A stretch of DNA of 64,000 nucleotides from Monodelphis domestica (taxonomy: Eukaryota > Chordata > Mammalia > Didelphimorphia > Didelphidae): contig NC_077230.1 of the NCBI RefSeq assembly GCF_027887165.1, forward strand, positions 37,833,351-37,897,350, read 5' to 3'. The translations under genes were made by a program, and so were the position numbers. Shown here in pieces: positions 33,641-44,870 of this stretch (position 1 is its first letter; each line of letters begins with the position of its first letter). The notes under the pieces were generated by a model, which saw nothing but the letters and a program-made list of their open reading frames with translations, was not told where the DNA came from and did no database searches.

Positions 33641-36600
33641 ATATAACTGAATAATTTTAATCTCTTCCTCTGAGAACTGCCTGTTAATATGTATTTCTTG
33701 ATTGGGGAATGTTTTGTATTCTTATAAATTTGACTTGGTTCTCTATATATTTGAGAAATGAGGCTTTAGTCAGATACTTGATATAACGCCCCCCCCCCCA
33801 TATTTGTTGTTTCCCAGATTTGTTGTTTCCTTTCTCATTGGTTTTATTTCAGTAAAATCTTTTAAATTTAATTAAATTAAAATACTTTTTAAATTAAGTA
33901 AGCCATGATTTATAATATTTGATTTATTTTTTCACAAAACCAACTTTTTTTCTTATTTGTTAGTTCTATAGTTTTATTTCAATTTATTCATATCTCCCTT
34001 GATTTTCAGGATTTCCAAATTGCTGTTTAATGATGGGTTTTTAATTTGTTCTTTCATAGTTTTTTACTTGCATAACCAATTGATGTTCTGTTTCTCTATT
34101 TTATTAATATGAGCAATGAGATATGAATTTCCTTCTAAGTACTGCTTGGCTGCATCCCATAAATTTTGTTTACATTCCATAAATGTTGTTATTGATATTG
34201 TTATTTATTTCTATGATTTAATCTTTGATCCATTTGCTCTTTAGGACAAGATTGTTTCTAATTCTAAAAATTAGCTTCTAATTTATTTTTAGTCTTCTGC
34301 ATTTTGTGTCACTTTTCTAGCATTCTGTCTGAAAAGTATGGATTTAATATTTCTGTTTCTATACATTTGGATGTGAGGCTTTTATGACCACTTATGTGGT
34401 TGATTTTTGTGAAAGTCACACATATTGCTGAGAAAAAGTGCATTCCTTTCTATTTCCCTTCAGTTTTCTCCAGAGGTCTATCATGTCTGGGTTTTCTAAA
34501 GTTCTCTTTACCTTCTTAACTTCTTTCTTGTTTATTTTCTGTTTGGATTTATCTACTTTTGAGAGGGGAAAGTTGAGATTCCCCACTAGTAATATTATTA
34601 TTTTATTTTTCCTTCTGTAACTTCTTTAATTCTTCCTTTGTGAATATGGATGCTATGCCATTTGATGCATAAATGTTTAATAATGATATTGTTTTCATTA
34701 TCTCTCATACCTTTTATCATTATGTACTTTCTTTCCTTATTTCCTTTGATCAGATCAGTCTTTGCTTTTGATTTGTCTGAAATCAGATTTGCTATCCTGG
34801 CTTTTATTACTTTATTTGAGGCATAGTATATGCTACTCCAGCCTCTTTTATTCTGTGTGTGTTGTCTCCATGTTGTAAATGTGTTTCTTGTGGGCAGAAT
34901 AATGTGTTGTTCTGGTTTTTTTAAACAACTCTGCTATCGTTTTCTGTTTTATGTGTAAATTCAGCCCATTCACATCCACATTCATCATTACTAATTGTGT
35001 TTTCATGCATCTTATTTTCCCTGTTTATTTTTCTCTTTCTCTCTTTTTAGCTTTTCCATGTTCACAGATGTTTTGTTATTGACTATCACCTCCCCCAATT
35101 CAACCCTCCTTTTTTGTTCACCCTCAATCCCTTATTCTCTCTAACCTCCTACTTCCCTATAGGGTAAGATGAGTTTCTACAGATGAATATGACTGTTATT
35201 TCCTTTTTGAGCTAGTTCTGATGAGAGTAAGGTCCAATCAGAGTTAAAGCACATCTCCTCCACTGGATTTGCTGTTTATGTTTATTATTATGCCTCTTTA
35301 TGAGAAATAGTTTGCCTCCTTCTAGATCTCCTTTTCTGTCTTCTAACCATTTATTCCTCTTTCCCATTCCCTCCCCTTTAATACAATCCCATCTTATTTA
35401 GCTTCCTTTCTTTGATGCATACCCCTTTTATTGCTCCAATATTAAGTATTTTAGATACTTTAATCTTAAATATTATTTTCAATATTAAGTATTTTAGATT
35501 CTTTAGCTTTAGCTTGCCTTTGAAATATTATAGATGTCTTAATTATTTTAATCATCATCTTGCCAGGTATGAATGAACTCAATTCAACTTTCGCAAAACT
35601 ATCAAGTATTCTTCTTCTCTTGAGTATTGAATTTAGTATCAAATTTTGTTTTCAACTTTTTTGCATGAGAAAAGTCCGAACTTTCTCTATTTCATTAAAG
35701 AGCAATTGTTACCTTTTGGAAGATTAATCTTGGTTTTACTCAGTGTATAATTCTAGGTTTCAGTCCTAGAAGCTTTGCTTTTCAGAATGTCATATTCTGT
35801 GTCTTCCAGTCCTTTAATGTAAAAACTGCTATGTCCTGGAGAATCCTGACTATGGCTCCTCAATATTTAAAATGTTTCCTTCTGGCAGCTTCTACCACTT
35901 TTTCTGTGGCCTGGGAGTTCTAGAATTTGGTTATAGTAGTACTGGGGTATTTTATTTTGGGTTCTCTTTCAGGAAGAGATAGGTGGATTCTCTCTATTTC
36001 TATTTCCCCCTCTTCTTTGAGGATATCGTAATATTCCCTGATGACTTCTTTTACTATGGAATTCAGGATTTTCTATTGATCGTGGTTTTCAGGTATTCTG
36101 ATGATCTTCAGATGATTTCTCCTGGGTCTATTTTCTAGGCTGGTCATATTTACAATTGAAGTATTTCAGACTTTCTTCTATTTTTTTTAAATTTTGGTTT
36201 TTGTTTTATTGTTTCTTGCTTATGGTTTCATTAACTTCTATCAGTCCAATTCTAATTTTAAGGAGTTTTCTTCCTTGAGTTCTTGGGTTTCCTTTTCTAC
36301 TTCGCTGTTTTTTCTTTAAAGGGTTGTTTTCTTCATGTTTTGTTTTGTTTTGGTTTGGTTGTTTTGGGTTTTTTTTTTTTTGGCCTCTATTCCCATTTGG
36401 TGGATTCAATTAATTAGGAAGTTCTTTTCTTCAATGATTTTTCCCCCCAGCTGTTGAGTTTTTCAATTAGTTCCCTTATATTTTTAAACTTCTTCCAGGG
36501 ATTCTTTTTAAGATCTAAACTCCTTGCCCACTTTCTTTTGAGGCTTCACATGTCTCCTTTATGGCATTGTTGTCCTCTTCTGAGTCCATATATTGATCTT

Positions 36601-37350
36601 CCTTGTCACTAAAGTTCCTTTCCCAGGTCAGTTTTTTCTTTTTTTACTTGTTTTTCAATTTTTTTCTTTCCTTTGTAACCATATTTATCTTTTGAGATCC
36701 TTCTCTGTTCCTGGAGTAAAAAGGTATATTGCTCTAAGATTAGAGAATACTCTTCTCTGGTATTTGGTGTAGGACTAGCTGCCCTTGTTCCTCGTGGTTT
36801 GTCTGTCACGGAGACAGCAGTACTGGCATGTTCTGGGGTGGTTGGCAACTGTTTCATTCAACTATATTTAGCATAATGACTTACCAGTTCCCCCATTGTT
36901 TTGTGGGTTAGTCTGGTCCCCACTATGTTGCTTCACTGCCCCTACCAAGTAGCCTGGGTGGAGAAGGCTCCCTGCTTTGATTTCTACTGCCCCAGGCTTT
37001 CCCCCACCACATGTAAGTAAGCAAATTACTTCACTGTAGTTCTAGTTCCCCCTTCTTGCGTCCCTGTAACCTCAAGATTCTTTTGCCATTTGGAAGTGGA
37101 TAGTTCATTGTTAATTCTAGTTCCATCTTTACTCCTTTGGAGTCCCAAGGCTCTGATGTCACATGAGAGTTTGAAGGTTCCTTACCTTCTCTGCCTGTAT
37201 AGAGTGACTCCAGCTGGGTTCCAAGATCTGCCAGTACTATCAGATTGCTCTCTTCTCTTACCTAAAGTGAGATGTTCCTCCAACTTTTCTTTGTTTTTAG
37301 GCAATTTGTTTTCTTTAGTTTTTGCATTGAGGAAATGGAGTGCCTTTTCT
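33641..37350 (-). mobile_element. L1 body (ORF2, ORF1, 5' UTR), reverse
   Basis: Continues the split L1. 33,900-35,000 is decayed ORF2 in reverse. 36,206-36,857 gives lysine-rich ORF1-like frames (KRSRKGNPRTQGRKLLK is typical of the ORF1 side as a decayed read). 36,850-37,350 is a GC-richer 5' UTR-like end. With the 3' part it makes a near-complete but inactive element of about 4.5 kb in the intron between exons 7 and 8. Confidence 0.6.
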
Positions 37351-37605
37351 TCCTACATCTTATCTTTCAGCATGTAACTTTTGTCTTCATGCAAAATCTG
37401 AATAAAAGTGAAGAGGGCAGTTCTAAAGAGAGGAAGCTGCTGAGGTATCTATACACATAAATGTACATATACACATATGTACACATATATATATATCCAT
37501 ATATCCATATACATATCTATATGTCTGTACGTATATGCATGTGTGAGCATAGAATGGCTTCCACATTTTAAAGATTTTTTTCATAGATATTGAAAATGTT
37601 TTTTT

Positions 37606-37712
37606 TTTACTAAGACCTCCTTGAGAGCAGAGATTGACTTTTTTGTCTTTTTCTGTATCCTTGGTGCTGTACCTGGAACACTTGAGGCACTTACTAATGA
37701 TTGTTGACTTAT
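37606..37712 (+). repeat. L2-like 3' end
   Basis: 'ccttgagagcagagattgac', 'ttgtctttttctgtatcc' and 'cacttactaatgattgttg' follow the order of an L2 3' end. Confidence 0.55.
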
Positions 37713-38214
37713 TCAAAACCTAGAATTTATTTTTTTAAGATATATTATCTATATAAAGAAGAATGTGCATTTTTGAAAGACTTTCAAGTTTTTGAACTAT
37801 AACACTAAAGAATGAGATAGAACACTTTATTATCCCTATTACTAGAAGAGGAACCTAAGAATCAGAGATGATGATTACCTTTGGCTTATATGTTTCTGTG
37901 CCAAGAATAATCCCATGTGTCTTACCACAAAGTTTATACTCTGCCTGATTATAAGTAAATTTTCTGGGAAAAAGAAACATATAGACATACACACACACAT
38001 ACAGACAAAACACAAATACACATACAAATGGTATCTAGGCTGCTGCAAGAACTGAAGCTAGTGGGGGAAAGATTGCAAAAACTGAAAATTACTCATGAAT
38101 TTATAAATTACTTATAGTTAAGATCAAAGCTGCCATACTCTTAAGAGATGTACATTATACAATGTCACATGTATCTGATTTCTTTTAATGTAAACTACTC
38201 TCTGTAAGGAATAT

Positions 38215-38365
38215 TATCTTGTTTTATCTTCATGACAACTCTGTGGTGGAGGTTACATAAATAATACTTTCCAGATTTTACAGAAAACAAAAAAAAGGAA
38301 GATTCTGGGAAAAAGACATTATTTGTTCAAGTACACCCAGCTAGTAAATGGACAAGCCAAGATTC
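38215..38365 (+). repeat. MIR-type SINE fragment
   Basis: 'catgacaactctgtggtgg', 'cagattttacagaaaac' and 'acacccagctagtaaatgg' follow the MIR core. Confidence 0.55.
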
Positions 38366-39429
38366 TGTTGGAAGAATGCATTGTCACTTTAAAGATATAT
38401 TACAGAATCCAAATTGTAAGAAGGAATGGAATACATTCTCTCCCTAGTTAATCTGTGTCACCCTAAGATTTTATTAAGAGTGGGACTCACTCTATTTCCC
38501 TACTTAAACTGAATGTGTAAATTCTAGCTTGAGTCTCTAGCTGCCTTTCTAATGAGATTCACCATCACCTTTGTCAGAGTTATGAAGAAAGTGAGGCAGG
38601 TCAAGATTCTTTTGAGAAAAGTGAGGTGGGGGAGGATTCAGTCTATTTCACCTTCTGCAGATTTGACTATACTATTTACTAGCTGTTTGGAACTTTGAAC
38701 AACTTACTTAACTACTCATGTTCTTTAAATCTCATATGAAAAGTAGTACTGTGAGAACACCAATTTGACCTTTTGGTGTACATAGTTTCAAAGGAGAAAT
38801 GCTTGGAAAAAACATTGGACAAATTAAATAAAGAAGTATTATATATACATTTACATATACATATACATATATACATATTCTGAAAAGAATGAGTTCCATA
38901 TACCAACCAGTGAAGTTTTCTAAAGAATACAGTTCTTTCAGAACAAAAATGACACAATAGAGAAAAGAGAAATGGATCCTATTTTGACTCTGGCAAAGGC
39001 TTAAAAGTACAGGTGAATTTGGAACAACGAATGCCCAGGTGCCAAGAAGAGGAAAAGATCATGAAAAAGTGGTTGTAATGGAACAGAGAGGATATTATAG
39101 AACAGAGATGATGTTATAAGCATCTGTGTTTGATATTAATATACATTTTAATCCCTGACACAGATAAAAAATAGATTCCATATGAAATTTGCAAATAATT
39201 TGTTTTAGCTATAATTTTCCCAACCTAATACAATGGAAAAATATATTTTTGAATGTTTTAAATGAATATTATTTTAGATATATCTGTATCTATCTCTTTA
39301 GATCTATATGACTATGCATCTAAATTTAACTGTTGGCAAATAAGTTAGAGATGGCTTCCTTTCTTAGCTATAGATTTTAGACAACCTATATAGATGTTAG
39401 ACAACCTATCTATATAGAAGGTTCATTAG

Positions 39430-40141
39430 AAATCACTTTCTTGGGTGTCATCATTTACCTGAATTTGTCTGGTATTGTGAATATGACAGCTTTTGGAGCA
39501 TCATTGCCATTGCTAACAGTAGGCAATCTGGTTCAGCCTTTTGAGTCTGGGGTGAATGAGTCACAGTGGGAAGTGGATGATGCACTTCAGGGGCTGTTAT
39601 TTTTGTGGCTGCTGAGTACCATTATTATGGTGATATGTTCAGTTGGTGTTCAGGGAGGGTTAGGACCTCTACTGTGAGAGCTTGCTGAATGCTTTTCAGG
39701 GCTGCTTATCCCCGTTTGGTGTCTACCTCTTTCCCAGCTCTTACCTGTGGCTCCAAGCTATAGTTTTCAGCAGCAGCCTGTTAAAACTGTCCAGGCAGAG
39801 GTTTTAAGCTTGGATTTATGTCTAACTCTAGGCTTGTGAAGACCTCTCCTGCCAGAACAGATGGATGAGGCAATTTGTTTCAGTAGCCATGAAGGTGGCT
39901 GAAGCAAACACTTTCGAGTGCTTAAAACTTGGACGGCTATTAGAGACCCTGACATCATTCAGGTGCATTTTCAGTCATCCTGACTTTTGTCTTGCCACAG
40001 GATTTAGATGACTCTGGAAGAAAGAGTGAGGCTGACAACTCTGGGCAACTCACTTAAATCCAATTCACACATGAGTTAAGATATTACCCTGTGATGTCAC
40101 TGGTATTCTTTGAAATGAAGGGTCACCACCACCACCACCAA
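39430..40141 (+). mobile_element. Retroposon-like element with (ACC)n tail
   Basis: A GC-richer block ending 'agagtgaggctgacaactc', 'cacttaaatccaattcacac', 'taccctgtgatgtcactgg', 'tgaaatgaagggtcacc' and then five or six ACC units. This end looks like a marsupial interspersed element that I recognise by style but cannot name. The ORFs in it (for example 39441-39677) have no recognisable domain. Confidence 0.4.
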
Positions 40142-40289
40142 TTGATGGAAAATATTTTTTATTGACTGAATCATCCTTTTATCTTCTTAAATCTAGCTTT
40201 GTTTTAAACTGCCCTTGCAGCTGGCTAATATTTTCTTATAGATTCCAAATGATCAGTTTTTTAGGAGGAAGCTCAAAAATTTTCTATTT

Positions 40290-40410
40290 AATCCACTCAT
40301 TTTGTAGGTGAGGAAAATGAAGCCCAGAGAATACATATAGATGACTAGCTCCCCTGCTAAGACTTCAAGTGTCTTGCCTCTAAATCCAATGCTCTATGTT
40401 CCTACCTATG
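40290..40410 (+). repeat. MIR-type SINE fragment
   Basis: 'ttttgtaggtgaggaaaatg', 'aagcccagagaatac' and 'gtgtcttgcctctaaatcc' follow the MIR core, about 120 bp before exon 8. Confidence 0.55.
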
Positions 40411-40526
40411 CATGATAATATAGAGGGTCATTAGCAATAGGAATCAATTAAAGGTTGCTGTTGCCTCTGGTTAAACCTAGGAAGAAACTTATACTGTTCT
40501 ACTCATTGAATTATTCATATTCTTAG

Positions 40527-40629
40527 ATATCACAATTAAAAAAGAACAAGTAGCAGAATTAGTAGAAGAGGAGATCAGCAGTGGCAAACCTGCAGTGGGA
40601 AAAGCTCCAATGCAGTTTTCCTGGTTTTG
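40527..40629 (+). CDS. Mini-neurabin copy 1, coding exon 8
   Basis: The leading AT joins the G of exon 7 (Asp); then ITIKKEQVAELVEEEISSGK, PAVGKAPMQFSWF and a split codon (TG). The first part is acidic/helical; the PMQFSWF end resembles the MPFSWF motif in the neurabin region before SAM (recalled, not searched). Acceptor ATTCTTAG, donor TTTG|GTAAGA. 103 nt, phase 1 in, phase 2 out. Confidence 0.6.
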
Positions 40630-41431
40630 GTAAGAGATGTGCTTTTTATAAATGGATAACAAAATTCTTAACAGACAAAATAATTTATTTCTGCTGGATT
40701 TTACCCCAATTGGCTACCATTTTGCTGTGTTTTTCCTTTATATAAAAGAACCTCATTATTTCTGTATGGTTTCTCAGTTGTTCACATCTTCCTCAAATGG
40801 ACTCTGGCATAGAGATATCTAACTCACAGCCTATGGAGTGGCCATTCCATTTCTTTTTGAGTTTGATAACACCAACATAGAGGAAAAAATATAGGACATA
40901 GAGTGTATCCAGGGTCAAATTGGAGCTTTGTCACTTCAACTTGTGTGATTGAGGTTATGTGATTTCTGAGCAATACGTTTGAGATTTCTCATCTATATAA
41001 AATGAGGGGATGGCACAAGTTTACATCCAGAGTTACTTCCAACTCTACATCAGGGAAACTTCAACTCCTTACAAGACAAATCATGTATTAGTTGTGTTTA
41101 ATGTAGAGGAGGAAGCGGTAGAGAGAGATGATACCATGCCACATGCACAAAACTTTTAACTTAATTGACTTCCATTTCTTGTTTGTTTCTTTTTTTTAAC
41201 ATAAAAGTCAGGTTAGGTTATACCTATTCTCTTCGATATATGCCAACATAGCATGTGTCCTATAAAAACCAACCTTCCTTTAACATATGGCTTTATCTTT
41301 CTTATGGAATTGAAATTTATGAATTTTTATAGTGTGTTTCTCTTTAGGTAACTTTTTGCATCATAATAGAATATATTTTATGCTTTAATTATTTCCCTCT
41401 TAAATCTTGGATGATTCTAGCAATGTCCAAG

Positions 41432-41519
41432 TATACAATTGGAGGAACTTCTTTTGTTTTAAAAAAAACATGATAAACAAGTACAGAATGTGCGCAAGCA
41501 GGAAGAAACTGACCTAAAG
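41432..41519 (+). pseudogene. Mini-neurabin copy 1, exon 9 with premature stop
   Basis: The leading T completes Cys with exon 8; then IQLEELLLF, a TAA stop (41460-41462), and in the same frame KKHDKQVQNVRKQEETDLK to a donor AAG|GTAAAT. 88 nt, phase 2 in, phase 0 out, exactly what exons 8 and 10 need. The charged text after the stop still looks like coiled coil, so the stop is probably secondary. The acceptor (TCCAAG) has a poor pyrimidine tract. If this exon is used, copy 1 ends at about 251 residues. Confidence 0.4.
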
Positions 41520-41737
41520 GTAAATTTTCATTATGTGAAATTTGTCATAAAGATTTATGTGCGTATCTCCATTTTAATTAGTAGGGAATGAGCTTTTAAA
41601 ATAATCTCTAAGACCCTTTCGCAGTTTTCACTGTCAATGGTTATATTAACATAGGCCAATCTAAGCTTTTAAATATTGTCTCTCTTGATCTCTAGCTAGC
41701 TATTTGATGACGCCTCTGCTTCTTTTATACCCCAAAG

Positions 41738-41874
41738 CTGCTGGTGTCTGACTGGACAGAAACTTAAGTTGGCCATTGGTTAAAGATATTGGAATGAAAA
41801 AATATATCCTGAAATTTGATTATAAAAGAGTAAGCGGTCAAGAACTTCTTGAATTAGACAATGATGCATTAAAA
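41738..41874 (+). pseudogene. Mini-neurabin copy 1, exon 10: SAM domain with stop and frameshift
   Basis: Encodes the front of a SAM domain in two frames. Frame one gives LLVSDWTET, a TAA (41765-41767), then VGHWL; frame two continues DIGMKKYILKFDYKRVSGQ and ELLELDNDALK. HWL and DIGMKKY join only if one base is restored between 41780 and 41785, so there is a one-base deletion. Neurabin SAM has W-x3-Q-V-x-H-W-L at the matching place, so the TAA probably replaced CAA. With the missing base the exon would be 138 nt, phase 0 on both sides. Acceptor CCCAAAG, donor AAA|GTAAGC. Either real decay or sequencing error could explain this. Confidence 0.7.
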
Positions 41875-42114
41875 GTAAGCTTCAGAATTGACTTTTTATA
41901 TATGCTATATAACCTATTTTATGGTGGGCATTAGATGAAAAACAGTACAAATAATGGGATTCCTATATATGGCCCATTTGACAACCTTATGGTTTTAAGG
42001 AAAACATGTTAACTACCTTTTTGAATGTAGTTTCAAGAAATGTTTTTTAATGTGATTTGCTCCCCCCCTTTTTTTAGTATTCCTGCCATATGGTCATTCC
42101 TTTTCATTTCTATT

Positions 42115-42305
42115 TATTTATTGAAACCTTATACCTTCTGTCTTAGAATATATAACATGTAAGTTTCCAAAGAAAAAGAATTTTAAGGGGTGGGCAATGT
42201 GAGGCAAGTGACTGTCTCAGCATCATACTTCTAGGGGGCCACATTTGAAACCAGGACCTCTTTTCTCTAGGTCTGGTTCTTAATCTATTGAGCCACCATT
42301 CTTTT
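42115..42305 (-). mobile_element. tRNA-derived SINE, reverse
   Basis: Reverse SINE: tail side 'ccttctgtcttagaatat', middle 'gcaagtgactgtctcag', head 'cttaatctattgagccacc'. The 63-residue reverse ORF here is the SINE. Confidence 0.7.
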
Positions 42306-43111
42306 TTTTTTTTAAGAATTCTATGTATTAACAAACACTGGAAAGCAGAAAAGCAATATTTTAATTTTTGACCAGGCAGATTAACTTCACTGAAACAGAT
42401 TAAAAAACAGTAATCATGGGAAATGGCAAGCTTTCATTTCATTTATAGTAAATACAATATCAATATTTTAAGCTTTAAATATCAAATATTGGTTAGAATA
42501 ACATCTTTGTCATTGACTAGAGGTACTAGAGGAATATGATAATTGACTACACAAAACCCTGAAATATATTCTACTTGGATTCATTTGCCACATAAGAAAA
42601 TATTAGGAGGATTTTTTAAAATATAGCTTCTTTCACAATTATTTCTAAAATGTTCCTAATGTATTCTCTTTAAGTACCTCTAAGCTGTAAATTTCTGATA
42701 TTCTGGGTTTTCTTCAATTTGAAGACAAATGAAAATTATGCAATTAAAAATAATAAAAAAATGCATAGTGTTTCAAATACAACCATCTCTGGGCTCCCAA
42801 CCAGTTAAGCAAATAAAAATTAATAGATGTGAAATGTAGCTTCAAGTATAATTATGATACCAATAAGAAGTACCAACACTCTTCTTAGAAAAGATAGTTT
42901 TTATGTGAATTCCTTAATGCATTTTAGAGTTCTACAATGTAATTTTTTTACTTCATTCTGAGATATTGAATATTTTCCTAATGTTGTAAAATCTGAGTTC
43001 TTCAGAAAGGATACTTAATTTAATGTTCAGTTTCATTATGTTAAGAGTTATAAAATATATTCATTTGAATGCATGCATGTAAAGTAACAGCTTTAATTTT
43101 TTTTTCCAAAG

Positions 43112-43192
43112 TGCATTGGAATCACTAAGGAGAGAGATCGCAAGAAAATCCTTAAGGGAATTAAGAAAATTCAACAGACAGAAAAAAATTAA
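43112..43192 (+). CDS. Mini-neurabin copy 1, last coding exon (end of SAM)
   Basis: Reads CIGITKERDRKKILKGIKKI then QQTEKN and TAA (43190-43192). It matches the last SAM helix of neurabin (A-L-G-M-T...D-R...K-K-L-K), the part after the L-D-x-x-x-L-K motif of exon 10. Acceptor TTTTTCCAAAG is good, and it enters in phase 0. It follows the defective exon 10, so in copy 1 it may be reached only as untranslated sequence. Confidence 0.75.
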   Translation, partial: CIGITKERDRKKILKGIKKIQQTEKN

Positions 43193-43386
43193 TACAATCT
43201 AACAATTAAATATACCAAAAAGATAATTCTGGAAGATACAGCAAAAATGAGAAAAATATAATTACATGATATTTACCTTTAATCTACTCCTTCAACATAT
43301 TATTTTGATATAGAATAATTTTTAATTGTTGAAAAATTATTAATATCATCCATAATAAGTATTACACATATTATACTGTATTTCTG

Positions 43387-43392
43387 AATAAA
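43387..43392 (+). terminator. Poly(A) signal, copy 1
   Basis: AATAAA 195 bases after the stop codon, followed within about 30 bases by T-rich sequence. A plausible end of the copy 1 transcript. Confidence 0.55.
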
Positions 43393-43399
43393 CTGATTA

Positions 43400-44669
43400 T
43401 AATATACACATATGCTCTCATTTTTGTAGGAAATGGATATGGAATTTCCTCAGTACAACTGAAGGAATAGTGCAAAAAGCAATTTTCCTAGTATAACAGA
43501 AACTCTTAGATGTTTTCAATCTTGTTCAACTTTTCATTACCTCTGCCTAGACCACCTGTAAAAAATCTGCCTCAAACATTGAATTGTTGCTTTCTTATTG
43601 TCCCAGAGTCCTTAATAGACATTAATTGCAGAACCTTAATCTTCTTCTCTCCAAGTCCAGCCCTCTCTATTCTTTGTTAGTTTTGCTTCAGAATCCAAAT
43701 ATGAACAAAAGAAATAAATGTATATAAAAATTTATACATATAATAAATATATATATCTATAAGGTATATATGATATGTGTGTGTGCGTACATATATATTG
43801 CCCATGAGACCTCCTTCTTACCTTCTCCCATTAACTACTACATTGACTTCTCCATCGTTTTTTGGTCATAATACTCTCCAAATCATAGCTCAAGTGCTCC
43901 AAAATACTGTTTTACATTTATCAATCTGTTAAAGAATGTTATTCAGTTTTCCATCAAAGTCAAAGTATTTTAAATATCAGTGAAAATAACCTCATACAAT
44001 TTTCCCCATAACTTTCAGCTCATTCTCTCAGAAATGTACAAAAGTACAGTGGGAAAAGTATTCCTACTTAGTGTTATAATTAACATTAATTTATCTCTAG
44101 TTATTATTTTTCATAAAGTTTATTAAGAGAAAAAGCAGATCAGCGCAGATTTAAATCTCATCCTTTACTCTAAGTTCTCAGACCACATGAAGCCTAGTCT
44201 CCATTAACCTTTCTCTTCCTCACCTGTCTGCTCTCTCCCAGAGTCCATGCCACCAGACTTCATGATTTCCTGCCCCCTTCCTTTTATTCACTTACAGGAG
44301 GTTCAGGGATGTTCACAGATGCAAACTCTGGGGCAACTGTGGTATTTGAAAAATGTGGATCAACCAGTCGGCCCTGCAGGAGGGGGAGGGAATAAGATCC
44401 CCTTGTCACATTAGGATTCATATATGGGGCAAATGGAAAATACTTATGGCAAGCGATTCTTTGAGAAATGATTTACATAGAAATGTATGGAAGGAACACA
44501 TGTGGGAGGGCAGTGAAACAGAGCTAATAGATATCCCAAAACTATTGCCAATAAGAATATTGCAATATATAGGCTATCAGTTGGTGGTACAACTGGAAGG
44601 AACTAGAAAGCCAACTGGACATGATCATTCCTTACAGATAGTATTTTTGATAAGCCAAAAGCTGTCTTT

Positions 44670-44707
<38 letters not shown>

Positions 44708-44870
44708 GAAATTCAAAACATTTTCTATGTATGTGTCATTTGATGCAAAGCAGTAAGCCATTTCTCACTCACCAGATTAAAAGAGTAAAGCTGCTGAGCT
44801 GTCTGCTAATAAATATATCATTATTGTTTCTTTAGGAAAAAAAAAATATAGGTCAAGGGGTTAGAAATGC
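43400..44870. other. Intergenic, nothing recognised apart from microsatellites
   Basis: TATA-rich stretches at about 43,737-43,800 and a (CA)n run at 44671-44705. A 160-codon frame across 44,353-44,835 runs through the CA repeat and has no domain, so I do not call it a gene. Confidence 0.5.
44671..44705 (+). repeat. (CA)n microsatellite
   Basis: About 17 uninterrupted AC units. Confidence 0.95.

Noticed and set aside
41421..41519. Alternative exon 9 start after CTAG at 41420
   Set aside because: It would enter in phase 0, which does not fit the phase 2 end of exon 8; the AAG acceptor before 41432 keeps phase. The premature stop is present either way.
44353..44835. 160-codon open frame
   Set aside because: It runs through a CA microsatellite (Thr-His repeats), has no domain, and nothing around it looks like exon structure.
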